A stretch of DNA of 64,000 nucleotides, taken from positions 1,798,001 through 1,862,000 of the forward strand of contig OZ252242.1 of NCBI GenBank assembly GCA_965249595.1. The letters run 5' to 3'. Every line of letters starts with the position of its first letter. Position 1 is the first letter of the stretch. This document shows, one piece after another, positions 8,800 to 17,398 of the stretch. Under the pieces are notes generated by a model that saw only the letters and a program-made list of their open reading frames with translations, was not told the DNA's origin and searched no databases. This DNA is from VXNJ01 sp965249595 (GTDB lineage Bacteria; Chloroflexota; UBA11872; VXNJ01). The position numbers and the translations under genes were made by a program.

Positions 8800-9621
8800 C
8801 TAAGGCGACCTGCGGGCGCGAATGGAGTACATGAGCGGAACGCTCTCGCGGTGCTGGGGAAGCACCCAGGTGTTTGGTAACTCGCCCGGAACCATGCACT
8901 CCATTCCTTTCCAGACGAGATAGTCGAATTCGTGCAGGAATTCGATCGCCAGGCCGTTGGCGGCAAGGGCCGAAACTATCTCACCCATTGAATGAGGCCA
9001 CTCATAGCAATCATCATGGACGGTTTTGACCGCGCGGTCGGTATAGCTCCCCGGCGCATTCACGTACACCGGCTCAGCGCGCGGAAAGTACGGGTACCGG
9101 AGTCGAAGATCTTCCCCCGCTCCGTCGTCGAACATCTCCCCGAAGCGGTGAAATTCGTAAAGATAGAGGAATCCACCGGGCGCGAGCAGGCGGGCCACGA
9201 CCGCGGCCCAGGCATCCATATCGGCCAGCCAATTTAGGGACCCCTTGCCGGTATAGACGATGTCGAATGTGCGTCCGCCGAGCGCGGCGGCGGCATCGTA
9301 GACGTTGGCCTCCACAAATTCGGATTGGAGGCCGACATTAGCGCTGATCGAGCGGGCCGCGCGCACCGCTTCGCCGGAGAAATCAAGACCGACCACATCG
9401 GCTCCGAGCCGCGCCCAGGAGAGGGTATCGAGCCCGAATTGGCACTGGAGGTGGGCCAGTGATCGGCCGATGACGCGGCCCACCTCAGCAATCTCAACTG
9501 GCATGAGCGCACTGTTGCCGGCCAGGAAGCCCTCAACGTCGTAGGAGGCCGAGCGAAGGTGGACGGGGACTCGTTCATCCCACCAGCGACGGTTGGCGTC
9601 ACTCCATATATTGGCGCTCAC
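8800..9621 (-). CDS. Class I SAM-dependent methyltransferase
   Basis: The 273-residue protein has a Rossmann methyltransferase fold with a degenerate first motif: LAHLQCQFGLDTLSWARLGA replaces the usual GxGxG. This is followed by VVGLDFSGEAVRAAR (acidic ribose-binding strand) and FDIVYTGKGSLNWL. The variant motif recurs in a known subgroup of bacterial methyltransferases, so it is not necessarily inactive. The start is GTG at 9621. The substrate is unknown. It stands alone between two intergenic stretches; the 297 bp up to the tRNA gene (9622-9918) hold no gene that I can support. Confidence 0.8.
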   Translation of the reverse strand: MSANIWSDANRRWWDERVPVHLRSASYDVEGFLAGNSALMPVEIAEVGRVIGRSLAHLQCQFGLDTLSWARLGADVVGLDFSGEAVRAARSISANVGLQSEFVEANVYDAAAALGGRTFDIVYTGKGSLNWLADMDAWAAVVARLLAPGGFLYLYEFHRFGEMFDDGAGEDLRLRYPYFPRAEPVYVNAPGSYTDRAVKTVHDDCYEWPHSMGEIVSALAANGLAIEFLHEFDYLVWKGMECMVPGELPNTWVLPQHRESVPLMYSIRARRSP

Positions 9622-9907
9622 GGGAAGCGTGGCCCAATCACCGCGGAAAACAGATTCAACCCCATTGAGGAAATCGACGGACCCGGCCGATCGCCATTAC
9701 CGGCGATCAAACGGGTGCCCACACCTTCGTGCACTCGATTTTCTCCAACGGTTTCCAGGCCAACAGACAATCGCGTGCCAGTAAGACGCGTCCGCCGGGG
9801 TGAATTCTCCCGCCTGCCGGCGCCCGTCCGAATATTCGATCAAGGAGCTAGATTGCGGCCCATTGGCGCTCCCTGGTGCGGGTAAGAGCATAGTTCTCTA
9901 GCGCACC

Positions 9908-9913
9908 TATACT
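9908..9913 (+). promoter_or_regulatory. Candidate -10 element of tRNA-Lys
   Basis: TATACT lies six bases before the tRNA 5' end, which would place the transcription start at about the first tRNA base. I could not identify a good -35 element at the right spacing, so this is only a suggestion. Confidence 0.25.
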
Positions 9914-9918
9914 CAGGC

Positions 9919-9994
<76 letters not shown>

Positions 9995-10016
9995 GCCGCC
10001 GAGCGATATGCGAAAT

Positions 10017-10892
10017 TTAACGCCGGTACCGCTCATGGCCGCGGTAGCCCGAATCGGCGACGCGGTAGATACCGGCCTCGCCGGCCGCCACATACATGTC
10101 GCCAAGTTCATCGCCGCCGAAGCAAATGTTGGTCGGCGTACCGGCCGGCACCCTCTGCTGCTCAATCACCCGCCCCCACTCGTCAAAGACGTTGATCACC
10201 GGGCCGGGGCCGCTTACCCTCCAGCCGGAAACGGCCAGGATTAGGCCTTCGGCCGTAAGCGTTAGTCCATCGGCACCACGGCCGGGAAAGAAGTTGTGCA
10301 TGACCCGATACCGGCACAGATCGCCGTCGGCGTCCAATCGATAGGCCCGCATCTCGCGCTTTGCCGCCTCCCCGTAATCACTCTGGGCGACGTAAAGGGT
10401 TCGTTCATCGCCCGAGAGCAACAAGCCGTTGGGGCGCGTAGTGTCAAAGGTCAATCGGGCCAGCGACCGGTCGCTGCGATCATAACGATACACCGATTCG
10501 TGGTCGAGGGCCATATCCGATCTCAATGTCCCGTAGCGGGGGTCGGTGAACCAGAGGCGGCCAGCGCGGTCTTCGGTGATGTCGTTGGGGCTGTTGAGTG
10601 AATTGCCCTCGAACTCGGAAACGACAACTTCGCGTCCGCCGCTGCCAATGCGCGATATGCAGCGCCCCACCATTTCGCAGCAATATATTGCCCCGTCAGT
10701 CGAATAGAGCAATCCATTGCCCTGGGCAACCCCTTGAAAGAATCTCTCGGTTCGTCCACTCTTAGGGTCAAAACGCAGGATGCGGTGGTTGTAAAGGTCG
10801 GTAAAGAGCACGCCGCTGCCGTCCCATTGGACGCCCTCGGTAAATGCGTGACCGCCAGAGACCTTTTCAAATGTCCAATTCCTCATGATCAT
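10017..10892 (-). CDS. SMP-30/gluconolactonase/LRE-family sugar lactonase
   Basis: A six-bladed propeller of the SMP-30 family, 291 residues from the ATG at 10892; a TTG at 10949 is another possible start. Recognisable blades include HAFTEGVQWDGSGVLFTD, LNSPNDITEDRAGRLWFTDPRYG, RPNGLLLSGDERTLYVAQ and GADGLTLTAEG. The Glu near the start, the Asn in SPND, the Asn in PNGL and the Asp in GADG are the usual metal ligands. Family members hydrolyse aldonolactones such as glucono- or rhamnono-lactone. It converges with tRNA-Lys. A second member of the family lies at 54258-55130. Confidence 0.85.
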   Translation of the reverse strand: MIMRNWTFEKVSGGHAFTEGVQWDGSGVLFTDLYNHRILRFDPKSGRTERFFQGVAQGNGLLYSTDGAIYCCEMVGRCISRIGSGGREVVVSEFEGNSLNSPNDITEDRAGRLWFTDPRYGTLRSDMALDHESVYRYDRSDRSLARLTFDTTRPNGLLLSGDERTLYVAQSDYGEAAKREMRAYRLDADGDLCRYRVMHNFFPGRGADGLTLTAEGLILAVSGWRVSGPGPVINVFDEWGRVIEQQRVPAGTPTNICFGGDELGDMYVAAGEAGIYRVADSGYRGHERYRR

Positions 10893-11033
10893 TACGTTCC
10901 CGGTGGCTGGTTTCGGCTGGGTCTGAGGTGAGCTTTTCAAATTGTCCAAAAAGCTCCATCAGCCGGGCGCCTTGGTGCGGATAATCGGCACCGGACCGGG
11001 CGAGAGGTTCCAAATCTAGAGGGAAGAGCAATC

Positions 11034-11744
11034 GTGGCCAGTCGCAAGAAAGCAAAGGGGTCGGCCACGTTCAAGATCCGGCGCTGGCGCGAATCAAAGA
11101 CCAAACGAGCCGACCGTGCCAGTGTGATCGTGGGTCTCCTGCGCGAGGTCTACCCCGACGCCGATTGCGCTTTGGAATTTTCAAATGCCTGGGAATTGAC
11201 GGTGGCCACCATACTTTCGGCCCAATGTACCGACGTCCGCGTCAACGCCGAAACCCCGGCCCTATTTGCCCGCTATCCGACCATCGCCGACTATGCCACC
11301 GCCGATATTGCCGAACTGGAAGAATTGGTGCGCCGGACCGGCTTTTTTAGAAACAAGGCCCGCGCCATACGCGAGGCCGCGATCACCATTGGCGAAGAGT
11401 TTGGTGATGAATTACCACAGTCAATGGATGAATTACTGCGGTTGCGCGGAGTGGCTCGAAAGACCGCCAATGTCGTACTGGGAACGGCTTTCGGGATCGC
11501 CAGCGGGATCGTCGTGGATACCCATGTTTCGCGGATCGCGGCCCGGCTCGGATTGACCGCCCAGTCCGACCCGCAAAAGATCGAACAGGATCTGGTCGCC
11601 CTAATCCCGCAGGATCAATGGATCTTTTTCGGACATGGGGTGATACTGCATGGCCGGGCAATTTGCCAGGCCCGCAAACCCCGCTGTCAGTCCTGTCGGC
11701 TGTCCCAGCTTTGTCCCTCGGCAATCGCAACCGAGCCGGGCTGA
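11034..11744 (+). CDS. nth: Endonuclease III
   Basis: This 236-residue bifunctional DNA glycosylase/AP lyase repairs oxidised pyrimidines. The helix-hairpin-helix LRGVARKTANVVLG holds the catalytic Lys, and VDTHVSRIAARLGL holds the catalytic Asp. The C-terminal [4Fe-4S] ligands follow the C-x6-C-x2-C-x5-C spacing, visible in CQARKPRCQSCRLSQLC. The GTG start at 11034 is preceded by GGGAAGAG. The basic N-terminal extension of about 25 residues is longer than in E. coli Nth. The 3' end overlaps the convergent YbaN-like gene by 58 bp. Confidence 0.95.
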   Translation: MASRKKAKGSATFKIRRWRESKTKRADRASVIVGLLREVYPDADCALEFSNAWELTVATILSAQCTDVRVNAETPALFARYPTIADYATADIAELEELVRRTGFFRNKARAIREAAITIGEEFGDELPQSMDELLRLRGVARKTANVVLGTAFGIASGIVVDTHVSRIAARLGLTAQSDPQKIEQDLVALIPQDQWIFFGHGVILHGRAICQARKPRCQSCRLSQLCPSAIATEPG

Positions 11745-12148
11745 GCGAAAGGGCCTCCGGGATGCTCGCGGGTGGGGATTCGCAGCCCGACCCAGTAGCA
11801 ACCGGCCACGGCGACCAGGATTACGGCGCTGGCCATCCAGATCGCCGGCCAAATTAGCAGCACCGAAACCGAGGCGCTGACCGCAATGGTGGTAACGATA
11901 AGGATCTTGGTGCGGGCGTGAATTGAGTGGTGTTGATTCCAATCGGCCAAGCGCGGGCCCATCCAACGGTTGCGCAACATCCAATCGCTTAGCACCGGGC
12001 ATGACTTGGTGAACGCGGCGGCGGCCAGTATCAGAAATATCGTGGTCGGCAATCCGGGCGTGACAACGCCGATTGCAGCCAGCGCCAGGCAGGCCGATCC
12101 AGCTGCCACCAAAAGCCAGCGTCGCAACCGTTGGGCCAACGCCTTCAC
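11687..12148 (-). CDS. YbaN/DUF454-family inner-membrane protein
   Basis: The 153-residue protein matches the DUF454 (YbaN) family. It has a first membrane helix, the conserved VTPGLPTTIFLILAAAAF segment, then DWMLRNRWMGPRLADWNQHHSIHARTKI, and two further hydrophobic segments. The family function is unknown. The GTG start at 12148 overlaps the TGA that ends the DUF6958-like reading frame upstream (GTGA), so the two were evidently one transcriptional unit. Its C-terminus overlaps nth on the opposite strand by 58 bp. Confidence 0.82.
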   Translation of the reverse strand: MKALAQRLRRWLLVAAGSACLALAAIGVVTPGLPTTIFLILAAAAFTKSCPVLSDWMLRNRWMGPRLADWNQHHSIHARTKILIVTTIAVSASVSVLLIWPAIWMASAVILVAVAGCYWVGLRIPTREHPGGPFAQPGSVAIAEGQSWDSRQD

Positions 12149-12474
12149 GCCGGCGTCGGACCGATACGAACTACCTGGCGATTTCGTCGCACGACCCGAT
12201 GGACATGACCACGAGCTTCCAGATCAAGCTTGACGCTGATTGCGTACCAACTTATCGAAGCGCCGGATCAGATCCGCGCTTTAAGCATCGGCTCGACGGC
12301 GGTCGGTAGGTCCTGCCACGGTAGCTCCCCTTGGCGCGATGCCAGCACTGATAGGATCGCCGCTTTCATCGAGTAGTAGCGATCAGCATCAATTCTCACA
12401 CCCCGCTTGCACGGGTCGACGTGCAAGGTAGTTATTTTTGCCAAGGGCCGCGGCCTTCGATAAGCCGAACCCAA
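12145..12474 (-). pseudogene. DUF6958-like gene split by an in-frame TGA
   Basis: On the minus strand one frame reads VDPCKRGVRIDADRYYSMKAA, then LPTAVEPMLKARI, a TGA (12270-12268), and then continues in the same frame for 40 codons with SGASISWYAISVKLDLEARG, ending at TGA 12147-12145. Both halves resemble consecutive parts of the small DUF6958 family (function unknown), so the stop interrupts a single gene. No good ATG is seen for the first half; a TTG at 12474 is the best start. The final stop overlaps the GTG of the YbaN-like gene. TGA ends many normal genes here, so codon reassignment is unlikely. A recent nonsense mutation, a sequencing error or readthrough are the options. Confidence 0.6.
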
Positions 12475-12547
12475 AATAGAAACGGCTGTGCGGCGATTCT
12501 AGGAATGACCTTTCCGGAACCGAAATCTTTTGAAAAATGGGGCAGCA

Positions 12548-13321
12548 ATGAGCGTATTGGATCGATTTTCTCTGGCCGGCAAGACTGCCTTGGTCACCGG
12601 CGCCGGGTCGGGAATCGGCCGCGCCCTGGCTGAAGCGCTGGCCGAAGCCGGCGCCGATGTGGCCCTGATCGGACGGCGCCAAGAACCGCTTACGGAGACC
12701 GCCGAACTGGTTCGCCAAGCCGGCCGGCGGGCCTTAACGATTACCGGTGATGTCCGCGTGGCGGACCAGGTTGATAACTTCGTCGACGTTGTGCTAAATG
12801 AGTGGGGAAAACTCGATATCGCAGTAAACAACGCCGGGGTGGGCGAGCACATCGAGACCCTGGACACCGCCGAGGACTCCTGGGACTGGGTGATCGACAC
12901 CAACCTGAAGGGTCCATTTCTGTGCATGAAGGCCGAGGCGCGGGCGATGATAGCCGCAGGCGGGGGAAAAATAATCAACAACGCCTCGATGTCGGGCTCG
13001 ATCGTAAATCGCCCGCAATGGCAGGCCCACTACAACACCTCTAAAGCGGGGCTGATTCACCTGACCCGTTCGGTGGCCGCCGAATGGATCCAGCACGGTG
13101 TTTATGTCAATGCATTGAGCCCCGGTTACATCTTCACCGAATTGGCCGACAACCCGCATATCCGCGAAAACTGCCAGCCGGCCTGGCTGCGTGATACCCC
13201 GATCGGGCGGATGGGGACGGTTGAGGATCTCCAGGGTGCGCTGATCTACCTGGCCTCGGACGCCTCGGACTTTACGGTTGGCCTGGACATGATCGTCGAC
13301 GGGGGTTTTACGATCTTTTAG
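12548..13321 (+). CDS. SDR-family NAD(P)-dependent oxidoreductase
   Basis: This classical short-chain dehydrogenase has 257 residues from the ATG at 12548; an in-frame TTG at 12530 would add six. The cofactor loop TGAGSGIG, the NNAG motif (AVNNAGVGEH), a Ser in NNASMSGS and the catalytic YNTSK (YxxxK) are all present. The C-terminal LIYLASDASDFTVGLDMIVDGG is typical of the FabG-like group. Many such enzymes oxidise sugars or sugar acids. With the GH4 glycosidase downstream, a carbohydrate substrate is likely but unproven. It is 94 bp ahead of the GH4 gene and in the same direction. Confidence 0.88.
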   Translation: MSVLDRFSLAGKTALVTGAGSGIGRALAEALAEAGADVALIGRRQEPLTETAELVRQAGRRALTITGDVRVADQVDNFVDVVLNEWGKLDIAVNNAGVGEHIETLDTAEDSWDWVIDTNLKGPFLCMKAEARAMIAAGGGKIINNASMSGSIVNRPQWQAHYNTSKAGLIHLTRSVAAEWIQHGVYVNALSPGYIFTELADNPHIRENCQPAWLRDTPIGRMGTVEDLQGALIYLASDASDFTVGLDMIVDGGFTIF

Positions 13322-13415
13322 TTCCGCCCGCGAGCAAGTGGCAAGATTTAAGTTGCGATTGCCCGCACTTTAGCCGGGCATCGCGCAATTGCACCGAACC
13401 GGATAGGAACCACTG

Positions 13416-14843
13416 ATGGCGCAGACGCTGCCAATCGCCCTGGGGGCTGACAGCCAGTCCATGGTCGCCGAGGATCAGGCCGGCCTGCCCGGCGAAATAT
13501 CGGGCCCAATAAACGTCGTCATCATCGGCGCCGGCAGTCACTTCACGCCCAAATTGGTCGCCGATGTATTGGCGATTCCCAGCAATCGCGGCGGCCAGAT
13601 TCGCCTGGTCGACATAGACGGCGAGCGGCTCGAACTGATGCGCCAGTATCTCGCGCGAGTCATTGCCAACCTGGAATCGGGAAATCAATGGACGCTGGCG
13701 GCAAGTTGCGATAGGCGCCAAATGCTGCCCGGCGCCGACTACGTGATCGTAACCATTGAGGTTTCCGGCTTAGAGACAATTGAGTCGGAGAACGCCATCC
13801 CGGCCCGCTTTGGCGTGGACCAGTGCATCGGCGACACCGTTGGTCCGGGCGGGCTTTTCAAATGCTTCCGGGTGTGGCCGTCGTTCCTTGAGATCCTCCT
13901 CGATTGCGAAGACGCCTGTCCGCAGGCAATAGTGCTCAACTACACAAATCCGATGGGCATGCTCTGCCGGGCGGCGGCGATCGCCTCGACGATGACCGTG
14001 GTCGGGCTTTGTCACTCGGTCCAGGGCACCGGTCGCCAATTGGCCGACCGGGCCGGGATTCCCTACAACCAGATGCGCTGGGAATGCGCCGGCATCAACC
14101 ACCTAGCTTGGTTTACGGCCCTTGAGCATGCGGGCGTCGACCTTTATCCGCAGCTGCGGCAACAGGCCCGCGCGGAACTTGCCGCCGCCGCCCCCGGCGA
14201 TGAGTCAACCGACTTGGTCCGAAAGGACATGATGCTGCACTTTGGCGCATTTATTAGCGAGAGTTCCGGGCACCTGTCGGAGTACCTTCCCTGGTATCGC
14301 AAACGGGCCGCGACGCGGGAGCAGTTCATGCGTCCGGGTTACAACGGCGAGACCGGATTCCTGCTGAGCATGTGGCCGGCCAAGCGACGAGCCGACGATG
14401 AGCAGCGCCGGGCGATGGCCGCCGGCCAGACTTTGATTGCGACCGACCGCACCTACGAATACGCGTCCTGGATCATCGAGGCTTGCGAGAAGAACTCTCC
14501 CTACGTCTTCCACGGCAACGTGCCCAACAACTGGGGTGGCGCCGGCCCGCTGATCGCCAATCTTCCGCACGACGGAATAGTCGAGGTGGCCTGCCTGGCC
14601 GATGCCGGCGGGGTCACGCCCACCGTTTTCGGGCGATTGCCGGAACAAATGGCGGCCGTCTGCCGTACCAATATCAACGTGATCGAATTGGGCGCCCTGG
14701 CCGCCCTGGAACGCGACCGCCAGCTGGCATTTCAGGCCCTGGCCTTAGACCCGCTGACGGCGGCGGTATGCACGCTGGCCGAAATCGAGGAAATGACCGA
14801 AGGGCTCTTTGCCGCCGAAAGCGACTACCTGCCCGGCTGGTAG
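13416..14843 (+). CDS. Glycoside hydrolase family 4 (NAD-dependent alpha-glycosidase)
   Basis: The 475-residue protein matches GH4: NAD-binding VVIIGAGSHFTPKLVADVL, NYTNPMGMLCRA, the metal-site motif CHSVQGTGRQL (Cys-His) and GINHLAWFTAL. GH4 enzymes cleave glycosides by an oxidation-elimination mechanism that needs NAD and Mn2+. The CHSV form is typical of the alpha-glucosidase, alpha-galactosidase and glucuronidase branches acting on non-phosphorylated sugars, but I cannot fix the substrate. No phosphotransferase genes are nearby, which fits. The protein is cytoplasmic: no signal peptide is seen. It probably shares a message with the SDR gene. Confidence 0.9.
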   Translation: MAQTLPIALGADSQSMVAEDQAGLPGEISGPINVVIIGAGSHFTPKLVADVLAIPSNRGGQIRLVDIDGERLELMRQYLARVIANLESGNQWTLAASCDRRQMLPGADYVIVTIEVSGLETIESENAIPARFGVDQCIGDTVGPGGLFKCFRVWPSFLEILLDCEDACPQAIVLNYTNPMGMLCRAAAIASTMTVVGLCHSVQGTGRQLADRAGIPYNQMRWECAGINHLAWFTALEHAGVDLYPQLRQQARAELAAAAPGDESTDLVRKDMMLHFGAFISESSGHLSEYLPWYRKRAATREQFMRPGYNGETGFLLSMWPAKRRADDEQRRAMAAGQTLIATDRTYEYASWIIEACEKNSPYVFHGNVPNNWGGAGPLIANLPHDGIVEVACLADAGGVTPTVFGRLPEQMAAVCRTNINVIELGALAALERDRQLAFQALALDPLTAAVCTLAEIEEMTEGLFAAESDYLPGW

Positions 14844-14856
14844 TCCTCTCTATCGG

Positions 14857-15243
14857 TCAGATCAAAGTCGACAGCAGGCCGGTAATGAGCGCAATCGGCG
14901 CGGTTATCAGCACCATAGCCACCGTGCGTCGGCGCATCTCCCGACGGAAGGGTTGGGATCGCAAGGTCGCATCCGGCAGCCCCAGCTCCGCATCGGCCGT
15001 CCCGACCAGGTCCTTCCAAACGCAGGAGCGCTGGATCGATTCGGCGATCGACATCATCCCAAACCACATCAGTATGGCCATCAATGCCCGCAATGAGGGG
15101 TCTACCCGCAGCGCCCACAGCACCACGAAAATGACTGCGCTGGCTTGAACCGTGACCACGCCCGCCACCAAGCGTTGGCGCCGACCCGAGTCAGAGATGT
15201 TGCACGCCATGCTCAGATCGGCCTGGCCCAAGTCTTGTGTCAT
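14857..15243 (-). CDS. Hypothetical small membrane protein
   Basis: This 128-residue protein has hydrophobic stretches near residues 27-45, 50-68 and 107-127 and a polar stretch (SIQRSCVWKDLVGTADAELG) between them. I do not recognise a family. Its ATG at 15243 overlaps the gltX stop (ATGA), so it is the last gene of the gltX operon. It converges with GH4 across 13 bp. The position is supported by the overlap and by good open frame length. No function can be stated. Confidence 0.65.
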   Translation of the reverse strand: MTQDLGQADLSMACNISDSGRRQRLVAGVVTVQASAVIFVVLWALRVDPSLRALMAILMWFGMMSIAESIQRSCVWKDLVGTADAELGLPDATLRSQPFRREMRRRTVAMVLITAPIALITGLLSTLI

Positions 15244-16766
15244 TGCACATCCTCCCCATCTAGCCTGGCGACGGCCGCCCGCATCCGCTTAGCCACCCGC
15301 TCGGCCCCAAGTACGGCCATCGTTACAAACAGCGGCGGGGCGGCCCGCGACCCGGTTAGCGCCATCCTAATCGGCATGAACAGGGTGCCGGCCTTCCAGC
15401 CCAAGGTCTCGGCCAGGCCGCGCAAAAATTCCTCGGCGGCCTCCTCGGTCAGCGGCTGGCCGGCGCTGGCCCAGTCGGCCACCCGGGTCAGGGCGGCCGC
15501 GGTGGCGGCCGGGCTCTCGCGCCGGGCGATGAGATCTTTGGGCTTTGGATCGACCTGGTCGCGGAAGAAAAAGTCCATCGCCGCGGGCAGATCGGAAAGT
15601 CGTTTTACGCGCTCCTGCTCCAGCTCCAAGGCGGCTTTGAAGTACTCGAACGGAGGGCGATCGATCGGTTGGATTTCGACTGTCGTGTCGCCCAACGTGC
15701 GGGCGGGGGCGCCGTCGCCGGCAAAGTACCCGTACTCATCCAGATAGGCCCAGGCGCGCTTGGCCAATTCCGCGGGGGCCATCCGGCGCAGGTAGGAACC
15801 GTTAAACCAATCGAGTCGATCCATGTCGAAGATTCCGTTGGACCGGTTAACCCGGTTGATATCAAATTCGGCGGTCAATTCAGCGAGGGTGAAGAACTCG
15901 CGCTCATCGCCCGGATTCCATCCCAAAAGGGCGATGAAGTTATTGACCGCTTCGGGCAGATAGCCCAGATCGCGGTATTCCTGGATCGAGACCGAACCAT
16001 CGCGCTTGGACAGCTTCTGGCGGCGCGAGTTAAGGGTGAGCGGGACGTGGCCAAATCGCGGCGGGGTCAGCGAAAGGGCCTCATAGAGGGCGATCTGTTT
16101 AAACGTATTGGAGATGTGGTCGGCGCCCCGCAATACATCGGTGACGGCCATGTCCGAATCGTCGGCCACCACCGCGAAGTTGTAGACCGGGCTACCGTCG
16201 GAACGGGCAACGATGAAATCGCCCCACAGGCTCGCGTCCTCACGCAAATTTCCCATCACCCAGTCATCAAAAGTGATCACGTGGTCGGGACAGCGGAAGC
16301 GCCAGCTGGCCTTTTCGCCGCCGGCCAGTCGCCGCTCGACCTCATCATCCGACAAGTCCCGACAGCGACCCGAATAACGGGGCGGTTCCCGTCGCTTTTG
16401 CGCCGCGGTACGCTCCTCGGCCAGCTGCTCCGGCGTACAAAAACAGCGATAGCAATGACCGCCGGCGATCAGCAAATCGAGCTTTTCACGGTGAGCTTCG
16501 GCTCTCTCGCTTTGGCGGTAGGGTCCAAAGTCGCCGCTGCCGTCGGGGCCCTCGTCCCAATCGAGCCCCAGCCAGCGCAGCCCATCGTAAATTGCCTGTT
16601 CCCATTCGGGACGGAAGCGATCGCGCGCCGTGTCCTCCACCCTGAGCACGAAGACGCCGCCCTTTTGGCGGGCCCACAACCAGTTGTAAAGAGCGGTGCG
16701 GGCGGTCCCAATATGGATCGAACCGGTGGGGCTGGGAGCGATCCGCAGCCGTGGCCCGGCGGTCAA
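15240..16766 (-). CDS. gltX: Glutamate--tRNA ligase
   Basis: The 508-residue class I synthetase charges tRNA-Glu (possibly also tRNA-Gln in organisms that use the amidotransferase route). The HIGH motif is PSPTGSIHIGTARTALYNWL near residue 11, and the KMSKS motif is KLSKRDG in SRRQKLSKRDGSVS. A Cys-rich zinc-like segment (CYRCFCTPEQ) is present. The length is normal. The start overlaps the Nudix stop (ATGA at 16763-16766) and the stop overlaps the next membrane gene, so it sits in a four-gene minus-strand cluster. Confidence 0.96.
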   Translation of the reverse strand: MTAGPRLRIAPSPTGSIHIGTARTALYNWLWARQKGGVFVLRVEDTARDRFRPEWEQAIYDGLRWLGLDWDEGPDGSGDFGPYRQSERAEAHREKLDLLIAGGHCYRCFCTPEQLAEERTAAQKRREPPRYSGRCRDLSDDEVERRLAGGEKASWRFRCPDHVITFDDWVMGNLREDASLWGDFIVARSDGSPVYNFAVVADDSDMAVTDVLRGADHISNTFKQIALYEALSLTPPRFGHVPLTLNSRRQKLSKRDGSVSIQEYRDLGYLPEAVNNFIALLGWNPGDEREFFTLAELTAEFDINRVNRSNGIFDMDRLDWFNGSYLRRMAPAELAKRAWAYLDEYGYFAGDGAPARTLGDTTVEIQPIDRPPFEYFKAALELEQERVKRLSDLPAAMDFFFRDQVDPKPKDLIARRESPAATAAALTRVADWASAGQPLTEEAAEEFLRGLAETLGWKAGTLFMPIRMALTGSRAAPPLFVTMAVLGAERVAKRMRAAVARLDGEDVQ

Positions 16767-17398
16767 AGGTCTGCCTTGCCGGAGGGTTCGGTGGCCGAGG
16801 GGACCAGCAGTCCGCGTGACTGGGCCAAGAGGACTCCAAGCTGGAGGGCGCCGGCATCGAATTGTCCGGCGGCAATGCCGGATAACACTGTTGGTAAGGG
16901 TATCCAGGCGGTTTCAATAATCTCGGACTGGTCATTGTCAGCGCCGACGAATTCGAGCTGGCGGGCGATGAAATATTCGAGTCGCAGGCCGGTAAGGGCT
17001 GGAATCGGATGAACACAGCCGAACCACTCGACCAGCCCGGGCCGGTAACCGGTCTCCTCGCGCAATTCACGCATCGCCGCCGCCGCCGGTTCCTCGTCGC
17101 GATGTACGCTGCCCATCGGCAGATCACAGACCACCCGATGCAGGGGGTGACGATATTCGCGAACGGTCAAGATCTGGCCGGCAGAGTCCTGGGCGACGAT
17201 GGCCACGGCGCGGGACCTGGTGGCCAGATAGGTGTACTGGTGCCGTCGACCATCAAGGTTGGCGGCAATTTCATCCTCGACGACCGGGAACCGACCCTGC
17301 CAGGCCACGCGCGATCTGATGGTCCGCCAACCCAGCCGCTCGGCCCATCGCGCATCCTCTTCAATGCCCGATGGGCCTTTAGGCAGTCGCCCTGTCAC
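16763..17398 (-). CDS. Nudix hydrolase (ADP-ribose pyrophosphatase-like)
   Basis: The 211-residue protein has a perfect Nudix box, G-x5-E-x7-REUxEExG, read as GSVHRDEEPAAAAMRELREETG near residues 110-131. The upstream strand (VAIVAQDSAGQILTVREYRHP) is typical of ADP-sugar pyrophosphatases that hydrolyse ADP-ribose. The GTG start shares one base with the TAG stop of the secreted LRR protein upstream, and its own stop overlaps gltX. The substrate call is by family likeness only. Confidence 0.88.
   Translation of the reverse strand: MTGRLPKGPSGIEEDARWAERLGWRTIRSRVAWQGRFPVVEDEIAANLDGRRHQYTYLATRSRAVAIVAQDSAGQILTVREYRHPLHRVVCDLPMGSVHRDEEPAAAAMRELREETGYRPGLVEWFGCVHPIPALTGLRLEYFIARQLEFVGADNDQSEIIETAWIPLPTVLSGIAAGQFDAGALQLGVLLAQSRGLLVPSATEPSGKADL

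Noticed and set aside
12268..12270. Selenocysteine or reassigned TGA in the DUF6958-like gene
   Set aside because: TGA ends many normal genes here and no stable hairpin was noticed right after the codon; a nonsense mutation is simpler.
15669..17012. 447-codon plus-strand open frame opposite gltX and Nudix
   Set aside because: It lies entirely antisense to two well-supported genes and its composition lacks family motifs; long antisense frames are common in GC-rich DNA.
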